Counted from the stretch's first letter, positions 20,225-30,061 are shown. The stretch is DNA of 64,000 nucleotides from Sphingomonas bacterium (GCF_028293085.1 NZ_JAQGLC010000186.1:1-64000); one strand, 5' to 3'. Numbers and translations: made by a program. The notes: generated by a model from the sequence alone, not told the origin.

Positions 20225-21459
20225 TGGCGCGAGGCGCCGCCACCCTGTTCGTGGTGTCTGCGGCGTTGGCCCTGTCCTCGTCCGCGTCCTCGTCCGCGCG
20301 GGCGGCGCATCCGGTGACCGAATGGATCGTCGACAGGATCGCGAAGGGCAGCGAGAAGGTCAATAATCCGGTCGGGAAGCTGGTCTTCGACGCGGGCGGC
20401 CACGCGGTCGTCGGCGGCGCACAGGCTGCCTTGGGGGCTGCCACCTATAGCGCTGGATGGTGGATCGCGGTCGGCTGGAAGGCCACCGACCTGACGGCCA
20501 AGCTGGGTGATGCCGCGCTGCATGCCGAGGACGAAAGCCGCGGCGCGCGGATGATCGTCGCAGACCGGGATGCCGCGCTGCTCAAGAAGCTGGTCGACGC
20601 GCATGTCGATCTGGACAGCGATCCCCGGGCGATCGACGCACGGGCGCGACTCAAGGCCGCGAGCCAGGATCTGAACACGTCGGATCTCACGTCGAGCGGC
20701 TATCTCCTGGCGGTCACGCGCCGCCATCTGGTCTATGCCGCTACCGAGGTCGCGGCCAGCGAAGCCGCGTCCTGGGCGATCGGCAATGTCATCGATCATT
20801 ATCTCGGCGACTGGATCAAGGGGCGGCTGCCCGCGAACAGGACATGGGCCCGATCGATTGACGGGCGGAGCCGGTTCCAGGCCCAGCTCAAGGTTCTTGG
20901 CTGGTCGCGCTTCGCCGACCGCGAAAAGATCGCGCGGAAGTTCACCGACAGATACGCGCGCAAGCTGGCCGATGCGGCCGCGGACCGGATCGTCGATTCC
21001 CTCCTGAAGGAATCGGGCGAAAGCGTCCTCGATCATCTGTGCGAACGGATGCGCTGCAACGACACGGCGACACCGATAGCGGCGCCCGTGCTCCGGCTGG
21101 AAATGGCCCGTTTTGCCGTCCCGGTGCTGCCGGCCCAGCCCGTGATCGCACCCGTGCGGGCCACCGCGATCATTCCGGCGCCGGTACCCGTCATGCGCCC
21201 CGTCCCCGTGCTCGAATACCGCCCGGCGCCCGGCACGTCGCTCGCCGATCCGCTGCAGGCCGTGATCCAGTATGAGGACAGGATCGCCCGCGAACCCCGG
21301 GCCTCCGAACCGCCGCCGCCCGTGCGGGAACCCGAACGGGCCGATCCCGAGCCGCCCAGCGAATGGCAGGTCAGGCTGCACCACGAATGGGACTGCGTCG
21401 GCGCCGGCAACAAGGCAGGATGCGGCGATGTGAACTGGGATGGCAGGCGCCAGCCATGA
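20224..21459 (+). CDS. hypothetical secreted protein, Pro-rich C-terminal region (operon gene 2 of 4)
   Basis: N-terminal signal-like ARGAATLFVVSAALALSSSASSSARA; ATGA overlaps on both ends. Confidence 0.75.
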   Translation: MARGAATLFVVSAALALSSSASSSARAAHPVTEWIVDRIAKGSEKVNNPVGKLVFDAGGHAVVGGAQAALGAATYSAGWWIAVGWKATDLTAKLGDAALHAEDESRGARMIVADRDAALLKKLVDAHVDLDSDPRAIDARARLKAASQDLNTSDLTSSGYLLAVTRRHLVYAATEVAASEAASWAIGNVIDHYLGDWIKGRLPANRTWARSIDGRSRFQAQLKVLGWSRFADREKIARKFTDRYARKLADAAADRIVDSLLKESGESVLDHLCERMRCNDTATPIAAPVLRLEMARFAVPVLPAQPVIAPVRATAIIPAPVPVMRPVPVLEYRPAPGTSLADPLQAVIQYEDRIAREPRASEPPPPVREPERADPEPPSEWQVRLHHEWDCVGAGNKAGCGDVNWDGRRQP

Positions 21460-22343
21460 TCCGCTGGCCGAGGCGCAGGGCCGGACGGATTCTCCTGGTT
21501 GTCGGCGTGATCGCCCTGATCGGCATCGTCTTTCTTGGAATCCGCGTGTGGCAGGTGCGCACGACGACGGCGATCGCGCATATCGGGTCGCTCGCGGTGG
21601 AGCATCACCTCATGCCTGACGATCTTGCCGCGCTGGCGCCGGTCCAGGCCGATTTCGGCGTCGCCGGGGGAGGCGACATGTTCCTCCAGACCGGCAAGGG
21701 CCTGGTCGAGGTTGCGCCGGGCGGGTCCATGAGCATCGTTCACGGCCCCGGGGCGCCCGCGCTCACCAGCCTTGCGATCGGGGGAGACGATGCGATGCTG
21801 ACGGTAGCCGCGGACTATCTGGGAGCGCTGAACACGCAGGGCGTGCCGGTGCTCGGCCGGCCCTTGCCCTATCCCGGCGCGCGGGTTGCGCCGTCGGTGC
21901 GGCCCGGCGAGGTCTATCTGTTCAGTCGCGTACCCGGGGGCTATCGCGCCTATCGTTTCCGCGAGAGCGGCACCTTCCAGAAGCTGTTCCAGTTCGACGC
22001 TGCGATCGTTTCCATCGCCGATACGAAGGACGCTTTGTACGTCGCGACCGGCACGATGGTCGTCAGGATGGCGAGGACCGGCGGCGACCTGGTCTTCCGC
22101 GTTCCGGAGGATGACAGATCGACGATCTCCTCGATCGCGGTGAGCGCCGACGGCATATTGTTCGTCGCGACCGAGGACAGCATCTATGCCGTGATCGGCA
22201 AGGGCGCACTGACCATCGTCAACGATAGCGGTGGCGAGATCCGCTGGCGGAACGACGCGCTCCACGTCCTCGATCGACGTCGCAGCCTGTTCTATTCCGT
22301 CAGGCCGGCAACGCTCGCCATGTTCGATCGGAAAGCGGCATGA
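21456..22343 (+). CDS. membrane-anchored protein, possibly beta-propeller (operon gene 3 of 4)
   Basis: N-terminal TM helix ILLVVGVIALIGIVFLGIRVW; repeated short beta-type segments (DALYVATGTMVVRMARTGG, GILFVATEDSIYAVIGKG). Confidence 0.75.
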   Translation: MIRWPRRRAGRILLVVGVIALIGIVFLGIRVWQVRTTTAIAHIGSLAVEHHLMPDDLAALAPVQADFGVAGGGDMFLQTGKGLVEVAPGGSMSIVHGPGAPALTSLAIGGDDAMLTVAADYLGALNTQGVPVLGRPLPYPGARVAPSVRPGEVYLFSRVPGGYRAYRFRESGTFQKLFQFDAAIVSIADTKDALYVATGTMVVRMARTGGDLVFRVPEDDRSTISSIAVSADGILFVATEDSIYAVIGKGALTIVNDSGGEIRWRNDALHVLDRRRSLFYSVRPATLAMFDRKAA

Positions 22344-23161
22344 AGGGGTGTGTGGGCTGGATCGTCGCTCTGGGGCTCGTGCTGGGCATCCTCTATTTCT
22401 GGTTCACCAGGCCGCTCGAGGATCTTCGGGTCGCGGCCACCAGGGGGCAGGTGGATCTCGCGGTCGTCGCCGGCGGTGCGAACAGCGCAACCCTGACGAT
22501 AACCCGGCGCGACGGCGTGACGGGCCGGCTGATGTTCCGCCTTCCCGCCGGCACCGTGATCGCGAGCGACGATTCGCATACGCAGCGGCTGATCACCGCG
22601 AAGGCGGTCGTGGTCTCGCTGGATGCATCCCAGACCACAACGCAGCAGCAGATCGAAACCTATTGCCTCGACCAGTTCAAGGTCCCGCCGGTGGCAACGA
22701 CACCGCTCCGCATCGATCTTGGCAGCGCGGGCGACTCCGGCGAGGGCGTGTCCGAGATATCGAAGCTCGCCGATTGTCTCGAGGGCACGTCCGGCTCCGC
22801 CCGTGACCGGCAGGTCGCCATCTGGCTGGTGAAGGAAGGTTTCATCGAGAAGAATTATGATCAGGCGCGCAGCGAGGCGATCGACTCGCTGGCCACCGAA
22901 CTGGGCACCGAGATGCGACGAAAGATATCCACCGAATTGCGCGCCCGTCTCAGACAGGCCGACCCGTCGATCACCGAGGAGGAAATCAGGCGCCAGGAAG
23001 CACGCTTCTCGCCGGGCAAGCTATCGGCGCGGGTGCATGGCGAAGCGGAGCGGCTGATCGACGCATCGTTCGCGAACGTCCGCGGCGGCGTCGATCCGAT
23101 CCTGAAGAAATGCGCGTACGACACCGCCAGCCTCGCCTTTTTCCAGACGGCGCCGAGCTGA
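22340..23161 (+). CDS. hypothetical membrane-anchored protein (operon gene 4 of 4)
   Basis: N-terminal TM MKGCVGWIVALGLVLGILYFWF; ATGA overlap with previous gene. Confidence 0.75.
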   Translation: MKGCVGWIVALGLVLGILYFWFTRPLEDLRVAATRGQVDLAVVAGGANSATLTITRRDGVTGRLMFRLPAGTVIASDDSHTQRLITAKAVVVSLDASQTTTQQQIETYCLDQFKVPPVATTPLRIDLGSAGDSGEGVSEISKLADCLEGTSGSARDRQVAIWLVKEGFIEKNYDQARSEAIDSLATELGTEMRRKISTELRARLRQADPSITEEEIRRQEARFSPGKLSARVHGEAERLIDASFANVRGGVDPILKKCAYDTASLAFFQTAPS

Positions 23162-23168
23162 CCGCGAT

Positions 23169-23876
23169 TCAATAATCCAGCTTCGGATACCAATGCGGAT
23201 CGCGGCCCCGCGGAGTCGTATCGAGTATGTTCCACAAGGGGGTCAGGTCAGGCGCGCCGCGCGGATCCTGGCCGGGATCGGCGGTCTCGCCGGTCATCTC
23301 GCCGCCCCAGAAATGACGGATCGTGCCGTCCCGCTTGGTGAACACATTATAGCCGGGCATATCGCCCTGATCGGTCCAGGACAGATAGTCCCGGCCATAG
23401 GCTTCGGTCGTGTCGGTATAAAGCGGCAGGTCGCGCCAGCCGCGCTCCCGCTTGAAGGCGATGAGCCGCTCGATCGGCGCGCGCGCCACCACCGCGACGG
23501 CGACGTTTTGCTGGATGTCGGGGACATTGGCGTTGAGCGGTCCGAGGAACGCAGTGCACATCGGACAGGGCCGCTCGCGCTCCGGCCCGAACATATAGCT
23601 GTAGACGACCAGCGTATCGTGATCGCCGAACAGCGCGCTGAAGCGTACGGGCCCGTCCTCGCTCTCGAACGGATAATCCCGCGGTATCTCGCCCCCTGGC
23701 GGTAGCGCGCGGCGATGCTCGGCGACGCGCTCGATCTGGCGGCGCAACGCGATCTCCTCGGCCAGAAGAGCGGTGCGCGCTCGGCGATATTCCGGGCTCT
23801 CGTTCGGGTAGCGCGAATTGCTTCGCGCCGCGAGTTCCTCCGGGGTCGCTGTGGTGTCGTCTGCCACGGTCGCCAT
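23169..23876 (-). CDS. DUF899 family thioredoxin-like protein
   Basis: FGDHDTLVVYSYMFGPERERPCPMCTAFLGPLNANVPDI..., LPLYTDTTEAYGRDYLSW, GYNVFTKRDGTIRHFWGGEM. Confidence 0.9.
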   Translation of the reverse strand: MATVADDTTATPEELAARSNSRYPNESPEYRRARTALLAEEIALRRQIERVAEHRRALPPGGEIPRDYPFESEDGPVRFSALFGDHDTLVVYSYMFGPERERPCPMCTAFLGPLNANVPDIQQNVAVAVVARAPIERLIAFKRERGWRDLPLYTDTTEAYGRDYLSWTDQGDMPGYNVFTKRDGTIRHFWGGEMTGETADPGQDPRGAPDLTPLWNILDTTPRGRDPHWYPKLDY

Positions 23877-23958
23877 ATCGCCTCTCCATTCTCACGGAGA
23901 ATAGCTCGGCGACGCGCGAAGTTCCACGGCCCGGCCGGTTGGAACATCCATCGGGCGT

Positions 23959-24474
23959 TTACGGCGCCGGCACTGGCCGAGGCACGTGCATCGAGATCAG
24001 CACCAGCTCGCCATCGACCTTGGTGAACTGGTGCGGCGTATTCTCGGGCACGACGAAGAAATCGCCCTGCCCCACCTTGCGGTCGGTGCCGCCCTCGATC
24101 GAGGCGGGGGGCAGGGGAGCGCCCGCCGGGCTGGCGGGCCGGACCAGCCTGCCGCCAGTCGTCAACGTGCCGCTGCCGCGCACGACCATGAAGAATTCCG
24201 CCTGCTTCTCGTGCAGGTCCGCCCCCGCCGGCGTCGTCCGGCGATGGATGATCGGCCTGTAGGGAGAAAGCTGCAGCAAGGGCTGGGTGATGACGGCGGT
24301 CGCCGCGCGTGGATCCTGTTCCGCCTTGGCGATCATCGCGGCGATATCGGCCGCGGAGACATAGGTTGGTGCCGGCAGCGCCGCGACCGGCGCAGGTGTG
24401 GCCTGCGACCAGCCAGGCGTGGCGGCGGTGAGTGCCAGAAGCGCGATTCCGACGCCGTATCGACGATGTTTCAT
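23959..24474 (-). CDS. secreted cupin-domain protein
   Basis: Signal peptide; LHEKQAEFFMVVRGSGTLTTGGRLV, VGQGDFFVVPENTPHQFTKVDGELVLISM. Confidence 0.85.
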   Translation of the reverse strand: MKHRRYGVGIALLALTAATPGWSQATPAPVAALPAPTYVSAADIAAMIAKAEQDPRAATAVITQPLLQLSPYRPIIHRRTTPAGADLHEKQAEFFMVVRGSGTLTTGGRLVRPASPAGAPLPPASIEGGTDRKVGQGDFFVVPENTPHQFTKVDGELVLISMHVPRPVPAP

Positions 24475-24519
24475 ACGTCCTCCCCAGCTTCAGCCGGCGT
24501 TCCGCGCCGTGCGCCGACG

Positions 24520-24533
24520 ATTGTGCACACAAT
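24520..24533. promoter_or_regulatory. inverted repeat ATTGTG-CA-CACAAT in divergent promoter
   Basis: Perfect 6-2-6 inverted repeat; a further TGTATACA palindrome lies at 24543-24550. Confidence 0.4.
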
Positions 24534-24673
24534 TCCACAATATGTATACAAGACATTTCCGGGAGCGTAGGATGCCCGATATCGCCCGCGCGACTCCGGC
24601 GTCGCGACGGGTCGGGAAGGGCGTGTTCGGCAATGTCGCGCCGAGCTCTTCACCGGAGAAAGTCCGGGGGAGG

Positions 24674-26002
24674 ATGACCATGCGAGCCAAGATGCCGCGC
24701 CATTTCCTGTGCGCCACCGCCACCGCCGCGCTGGCGGTCACGATGCTGACCGCGCAGGTCGCGCCGCCGCCTGCCGAGCCGCCGATCACCGATCCGGCCA
24801 CCTATGCCGGGCACGTCCCGCCGAATCCGGCACCCGGCCCGCCGCGCCCGGCACCCGCGCCAGCGCCCGTGCCGCCGGCGATCACCGCGCCCTTCGCGCT
24901 CCACGTCATCGCCTCGAATATCCGCGGTGCCTATGTCGTCACCCCGATCGACATGAACAAGGACGGCAAGATCGATCTGATCGCGCTCGGCCAGCGCGAG
25001 GATTATCTGGTCTGGTACGAAAATCCCTATTGGACGCCGCACGTCATCCGCACACCGGTCGCGCTGCCGCAGATGGTCAATATGGACGCCGCCGATCTCG
25101 ATGGTGACGGCATTCCGGAGATCGGCGTCACTTACTCCTTCAACATGAATCCGGCGCTCAGCACCGGCAACATCGCGATCCTCCACAGCACGAAGGGCGA
25201 TGCCACCGCGCCCTGGACGATGAAGGTCGTCGATCAGGTGCCGTCACCGCACCGCCTGCGCTTCGCCGATGTGGACGGCAGCGGAAAATGGGCGATGATC
25301 GTCGCGCCGATCCTCAACGCCAAATCGCAGCCGGTGCCGACCAACGATCCCGATCACCTGCCGACGCCGCTCCTCGCCTACCGCGCGCCCGACTGGAAGC
25401 GCATCCTGATTAGCGAGGAGAATCGCGGGCCGGTCCACGGCATCCAGCCCTTCGACTGGAATGGCGACGGCCGGCAGGAGGTGCTGACGATGGGGCAGAG
25501 CGGCATCTACGCCCATGGCCTCGGCAAGGACGGCAGCTGGAAACGGTCGGAGATCGTGCCCGGCAATCCCGCGCCCTGGCCCGACGGCGGCGCCAGCGAC
25601 ATCGCGATCGGCAAGCTCGCGGGCAAGCAGTTCTTCGCCGCGATCGAGCCGGTCCATGGCAATCTGACGGTCGTCTACACTCAGGACGCGCAGGACCATT
25701 ACCGGCGCAACGTGATCGACAATGATCTCCGGCGCGGCCACGCGATCACCCTGGTCGATGTCGATGGCGACGGCGTGCCCGAGATCGTCGCGGGCGGCGG
25801 CGGGAGCACCAGCAACATCTTCCTCTACAAGGCGACCGATCCGTCGGGCCGGACCTGGACGAAGCAGCTGATGGACAATAATCTCGCGCCGGCGGAATGC
25901 GTCACCACTGATCTGAAGGGGACGGGCAAGAACCGCGACGTGGTCTGCGTCGACGGACAGGCGCCGTTCGATCTCAAATGGTATGAATATAGCGGAGGAT
26001 AG
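24674..26002 (+). CDS. secreted FG-GAP/VCBS repeat protein
   Basis: Repeated calcium-type loops: DMNKDGKIDLIALG, DLDGDGIPEIGVTY, DVDGDGVPEIVAGG; signal peptide region. Confidence 0.85.
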   Translation: MTMRAKMPRHFLCATATAALAVTMLTAQVAPPPAEPPITDPATYAGHVPPNPAPGPPRPAPAPAPVPPAITAPFALHVIASNIRGAYVVTPIDMNKDGKIDLIALGQREDYLVWYENPYWTPHVIRTPVALPQMVNMDAADLDGDGIPEIGVTYSFNMNPALSTGNIAILHSTKGDATAPWTMKVVDQVPSPHRLRFADVDGSGKWAMIVAPILNAKSQPVPTNDPDHLPTPLLAYRAPDWKRILISEENRGPVHGIQPFDWNGDGRQEVLTMGQSGIYAHGLGKDGSWKRSEIVPGNPAPWPDGGASDIAIGKLAGKQFFAAIEPVHGNLTVVYTQDAQDHYRRNVIDNDLRRGHAITLVDVDGDGVPEIVAGGGGSTSNIFLYKATDPSGRTWTKQLMDNNLAPAECVTTDLKGTGKNRDVVCVDGQAPFDLKWYEYSGG

Positions 26003-26007
26003 GCGGC

Positions 26008-27447
26008 TTATTTCGCAACCCTGGTGCCTGCGGTCGCGGCATCGGCAATTGCCCGTCGCACCTCCGCCGCGCCGAAGCTCTCGGACCGCTCGACCAGCGC
26101 GGCGTGGAGCAGATAGGCCTCTATCACCAGCGCGTTGTCGACGGCGCCGATCGCGTGGGCGGGGGAGGGCCGCAAGGAAGCAAGGCTGAATCCTTCGCCG
26201 AGTCCCAGCCGCTCCGCCAGCATCGGTGCCGAGCGCTCCGGCTCCATGCAGAACCGGTCATAGTCGACGAAGATCTGCCGGCGTATGATCTGGGCCGGCT
26301 GATCGAGCAGAAAGCGATACGCCCCGATCCACTGGGCGAGCCAGTGATCGATCTTTGTGGAATCGGTCGTCGCGGTCGGCGTCTCGATCAGGAAGGGCCG
26401 GCGGTCGCCGCCGAACTCGTGATGCCCCAGCCAGGTCATGAAATCGCGGCGGAACGGATCCTGCTCGGCGAGGGCGCAGGCGCGGACATGCTGGTGGCAG
26501 AGCGACGCGGCCTGTTGCAGCGGATCGCGGAACGGATGGACGAGCAGCGCGTCGGGAAACGCCGCGACCAGCGCCGGCAGCCGCAGGACATTATTGTTGT
26601 TCTTCGACAGATAACGCCCGCCGCCATAACGCAGCCGGACCAGCCCGACATAGTCGCGGAACGCATCGACCGTCGCGGGCGCGACCGGTGCCGGCGTCAG
26701 GCCGTAAGGCAGACGGAAGCGCGCGCCCTCGAAATGGCCCCAGAATATCTCCTCGATCGCCTCCGGGCTGTCGAGATCGTGGAGGATGCCGTCGCCATGC
26801 CCGCGCTCGGTCGTGGCGACGGTGCGCCCCGAACGGCTCGCCACGCGCGCCCAGCAATTGGGTGCGAGCGGAAAGGGCAGGTCGCGATAGGAAAGCGACG
26901 CGAAGTCGCCGCTGTCGTGCAGCGCGCGGAGCAGGATGGTGGTGCCGGCGCGTGCCAGCCCGGCGACGAAGATCGGCTCCCCGCCCGCGTCGCGGCGCAA
27001 GCGGCGGCCATGCACCGCCCGCTCGATATCGAAGCTGATGTCGCGCACCGGCGCCGTGCCGAGCGTCAGGCGGTGGAGCAGCCGGTCCGCACCCGCGCGG
27101 TCGATCCGCATCCGGCGGCGCACCAGCGAATAGCCGAGCGTCGCCGCGAGCAGCGTGCCGCGCCCGGCCCAGCCAGCGGGCGTCGCCGCCACTGCGAAGC
27201 TGAGCATGATCGGCAGACCCACCAGCCCGAGCAGGAAAGCGCTGCGCACCGACTGCACGAACAGCTTGATCGCCATCAGCCGCATCGCGCGTTCCTTCGC
27301 CCATTCGGACACGCCCCGGCGCAACAAGAGTCGGTTGGACCGGTGGGCGATCCGTGCGAGCGCGGCGAAGGCCCGCATCAGCCGCAACGCACCGGCGATC
27401 TCGATCGCGGCGACGGTGCCGAAAAACAGGACGAAGGCGTCACCCAT
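26008..27447 (-). CDS. sulfotransferase family protein with N-terminal membrane segment
   Basis: FVAGLARAGTTILLRALHDSGDFASLSYRDLPFPLAPN (PAPS-binding-like motif); HPFRDPLQQAASLCHQH. Confidence 0.82.
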   Translation of the reverse strand: MGDAFVLFFGTVAAIEIAGALRLMRAFAALARIAHRSNRLLLRRGVSEWAKERAMRLMAIKLFVQSVRSAFLLGLVGLPIMLSFAVAATPAGWAGRGTLLAATLGYSLVRRRMRIDRAGADRLLHRLTLGTAPVRDISFDIERAVHGRRLRRDAGGEPIFVAGLARAGTTILLRALHDSGDFASLSYRDLPFPLAPNCWARVASRSGRTVATTERGHGDGILHDLDSPEAIEEIFWGHFEGARFRLPYGLTPAPVAPATVDAFRDYVGLVRLRYGGGRYLSKNNNNVLRLPALVAAFPDALLVHPFRDPLQQAASLCHQHVRACALAEQDPFRRDFMTWLGHHEFGGDRRPFLIETPTATTDSTKIDHWLAQWIGAYRFLLDQPAQIIRRQIFVDYDRFCMEPERSAPMLAERLGLGEGFSLASLRPSPAHAIGAVDNALVIEAYLLHAALVERSESFGAAEVRRAIADAATAGTRVAK

Positions 27448-27668
27448 CAGCGCGCCGGGCCGCTCCCGCGGATCCGCCGGATCAGGCGCTTGAACGGATA
27501 CCAGAGCACCGAGATCAGCGCGAGCAGGATGGCGCCGACCACGCCCAGTGCCGTCGCCGCCGCGCCGAGCCCGAGCCCTGGGCCGCCATAAGCGGAAGCG
27601 GTGCCGGGAAGGGCCAGCAGCATCAGGCCTGCCGCAAGGATCGTCGCGTTTTTCGGGGTCATGTGCAT
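27447..27668 (-). CDS. small membrane protein
   Basis: 73 aa, two hydrophobic segments; stop/start overlap (TGATG-type) with the sulfotransferase gene. Confidence 0.7.
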   Translation of the reverse strand: MHMTPKNATILAAGLMLLALPGTASAYGGPGLGLGAAATALGVVGAILLALISVLWYPFKRLIRRIRGSGPAR

Positions 27669-29038
27669 CTCGCTTTCATCGCTGCCTGGATGGCGGGGCC
27701 GTCGGTGGTGGGATCGAGGTAGCGGCTCCAGCGCAGCTGCAGCCGGCGCATCGCGCCATCCGCCGCGATGTAGCGCCAGCGCAAGATGCCGTCGGCGCTG
27801 GTGCGGATCACACGGCCGCGCTCGGTCTCCTCGAGCATCAGGTCGCCATTGGGCAGCGGCGTGGCGCGGCCCTGCGCGTGCGTCCGGATCGCGTTGCGCG
27901 TCGTCGCGGCAGCATAGGGAAAGCTCACCTGGTCCGTCGCGAAATCATAGACCGGTACTCGATTGAGTCCGTCGACTTCCCCTTCGGGAAACGCCACCCG
28001 CCAGTGATTGTCGAAGATGGTGATGCGGTGATCGTCGATCACGCTGACATCATGCTCGAATGACCATGGGCCGGATCGCCACCACAAGACCTTGCCGGTC
28101 GACGGGCGGTACAGCATCACCATCGAGAGATTGCGCAGGCTGAGAAACAGGTCGCCTCGCTGCCAATAGCGGCCGGAGGCCAACACCGGCTGGACGTCGT
28201 TCAGATGGAAGGGATCGTCATTATAGGGGCGGCCACGCCACAGCCCGCCCATATGGTTGCGCTCGAGGATATCGGCGATCCGGTCAAGCCGCAGCATCCG
28301 TCCATCGGGGGAGATTTCGGCGACCGCCTCGTCGTTGAACTTCGGGCCGACGCGGGGCTCGCGCGCCTTTGGATAGCGATACACCGCCCAGAGATTGCCG
28401 TCGGGCCCGCGCTCCACCGAATGGTGGAAGATGCCGTCGACCATCCACATCAGCTTCCCGCAGGCGTCGAACCGCGCGAGCGGCGACGAATCATGGATGA
28501 TCAGCCCGCCGTCCGGCATCAGCAACGGATGCATCATCAGGTTGCGCGTCGCGTCCCGGTCGCGCTTCAGGATGATCAGGTCGGAGGTGAAGGTCGATCG
28601 CGCATTGGCCGCATCCACGTCGGGCGCGAAATCGCGCATCACCCGGCCATCGCTGAGGCGCACCAGCTGCACCACCGGGCGCGGCCGGCCCGAGCCATAG
28701 GTGGTCACGAGCATATAACCGGGATCGACGAAGGGCTGCGCCGGATTGCGCCACAGGCCGGCGGGCTGGCGACGATAATCGCCCTCGACATAGTCGATCC
28801 CGCCCCCGGGGAGCAGCGTCCCCAGCGTGTGGGGTATCGCCGCGATCGCGACCGCGGCATCGCCGACACTGCCCATCGGCGCGGGCTTCAGGACGATCGC
28901 CCCGAATTCGATCGTCACCGCCACACCGATCAGCGTCAGCAGGATCAGCACCCATAAAGGCACCGGCCTGAACAACAGTCGCTCGATGCGGCTCTCGCTA
29001 CGGGCCGTCGCACCGGGCGCGAGGTTCGGCGAAAGCAT
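27659..29038 (-). CDS. arylsulfotransferase (ASST)-like membrane-anchored protein
   Basis: N-terminal TM VPLWVLILLTLIGVAVTIEFG; HLNDVQPV, VLWWRSGPWSFEHDVSVIDDHRITIFDNHW resembles ASST-family signatures. Confidence 0.78.
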   Translation of the reverse strand: MLSPNLAPGATARSESRIERLLFRPVPLWVLILLTLIGVAVTIEFGAIVLKPAPMGSVGDAAVAIAAIPHTLGTLLPGGGIDYVEGDYRRQPAGLWRNPAQPFVDPGYMLVTTYGSGRPRPVVQLVRLSDGRVMRDFAPDVDAANARSTFTSDLIILKRDRDATRNLMMHPLLMPDGGLIIHDSSPLARFDACGKLMWMVDGIFHHSVERGPDGNLWAVYRYPKAREPRVGPKFNDEAVAEISPDGRMLRLDRIADILERNHMGGLWRGRPYNDDPFHLNDVQPVLASGRYWQRGDLFLSLRNLSMVMLYRPSTGKVLWWRSGPWSFEHDVSVIDDHRITIFDNHWRVAFPEGEVDGLNRVPVYDFATDQVSFPYAAATTRNAIRTHAQGRATPLPNGDLMLEETERGRVIRTSADGILRWRYIAADGAMRRLQLRWSRYLDPTTDGPAIQAAMKARCT

Positions 29039-29253
29039 CAGGCCCCACGCACCGCGAACGGCGCCCGTCGGCGGGCCATCCGGGCAAGTCGCTGATGAAG
29101 CGCGAGGCAGATGCGGCCAGCGCGGGGAAAGGCTCGTCTTCCGGTCATAGCACTCGCATGGATGGTGCCAGGGCAAGTGCGAGGCTTATGTTTCTGCAAT
29201 ATGTTGCGCAATGACTAATATGTAACAAGATGCAACAAGGTAAAAGGCCAGAT

Positions 29254-29401
29254 CGGACCTTTCAAGATAAGACCAGAGCGGACCTTTATCCATGAGGTGG
29301 CAACATTGGTTATCATGGATCGTGATATCTTCTATCGTTGCAGCAACATGAGCTCAGCGATACAGTCAATAATGCCCGAAGCGGACCTATGGCACCTCAT
29401 G
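29254..29401. repeat. AT-rich island with three CGGACCT repeats and a 10-bp inverted repeat
   Basis: CGGACCT at 29254, 29279, 29382; CCATGAGGTG at about 29290-29299 and CACCTCATGG at about 29393-29402. Confidence 0.5.
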
Positions 29402-29713
29402 GGCCAAGGTAAAGCCCGGGCCTGTTGATGCCGGAGCGCTGGCTGCGGGTGAGTATATTCCGGTTGCCCGCGGTCTGGTCATCAGCGTTACTACCGGGCC
29501 CGCGCTGTCGGCAGCACTATCACGCATGACATGATGACGCTTCACCGGCTGCCTGCTTGTGGCTGGGCGGATGGAGCAAATTCTTGTTCCAATTCTCGAT
29601 TCTGGGTGTCGGGGCGGTGGACGGAGACGCGCATTTCCGCCACGGTCGGATCAACCCACCGCCCGATCTGTCGATCGGTCGCGATGGGCCACGGGAAACG
29701 GTACGATCGACAG

Positions 29714-29938
29714 ATGTGGATTTTAGGAGTCGTCTGCCTCGCGCTTGGTCACAAGGCGAAGTCGGGGACGAGACGGAATTTTCAGGGCAACAGCTTCGCG
29801 CGGTGCAAGCGCTGCTCTCTCGAAATTTTTCGCGATCCTCGGGGCGAGCGCTGGCGCGTGTCACGTGCCGCCGATCACCGCGATCGCAAGCTGGCCATTG
29901 TCAGCGACGAGCGGGACGGGCCCAAATCCGGCAAGTAA
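29714..29938 (+). CDS. small hypothetical protein with CxxC motif
   Basis: MWILGVVCLALGHKAKSGTRRNFQGNSFARCKRCSLEIFRDPRGERW; small zinc-ribbon-like CKRC. Confidence 0.5.
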   Translation: MWILGVVCLALGHKAKSGTRRNFQGNSFARCKRCSLEIFRDPRGERWRVSRAADHRDRKLAIVSDERDGPKSGK

Positions 29939-30061
29939 CCGAAGCGCTCCGCGCCGCGTGACCGTCTGCCTGGGGGAGTCGACGCTCGCGGGCCCCCATA
30001 TTATGGCATTTCGGGTGGGCCGGCCGCTGCGGCCGCGGGGTTTCGGCGATGCGGAGGGCGC

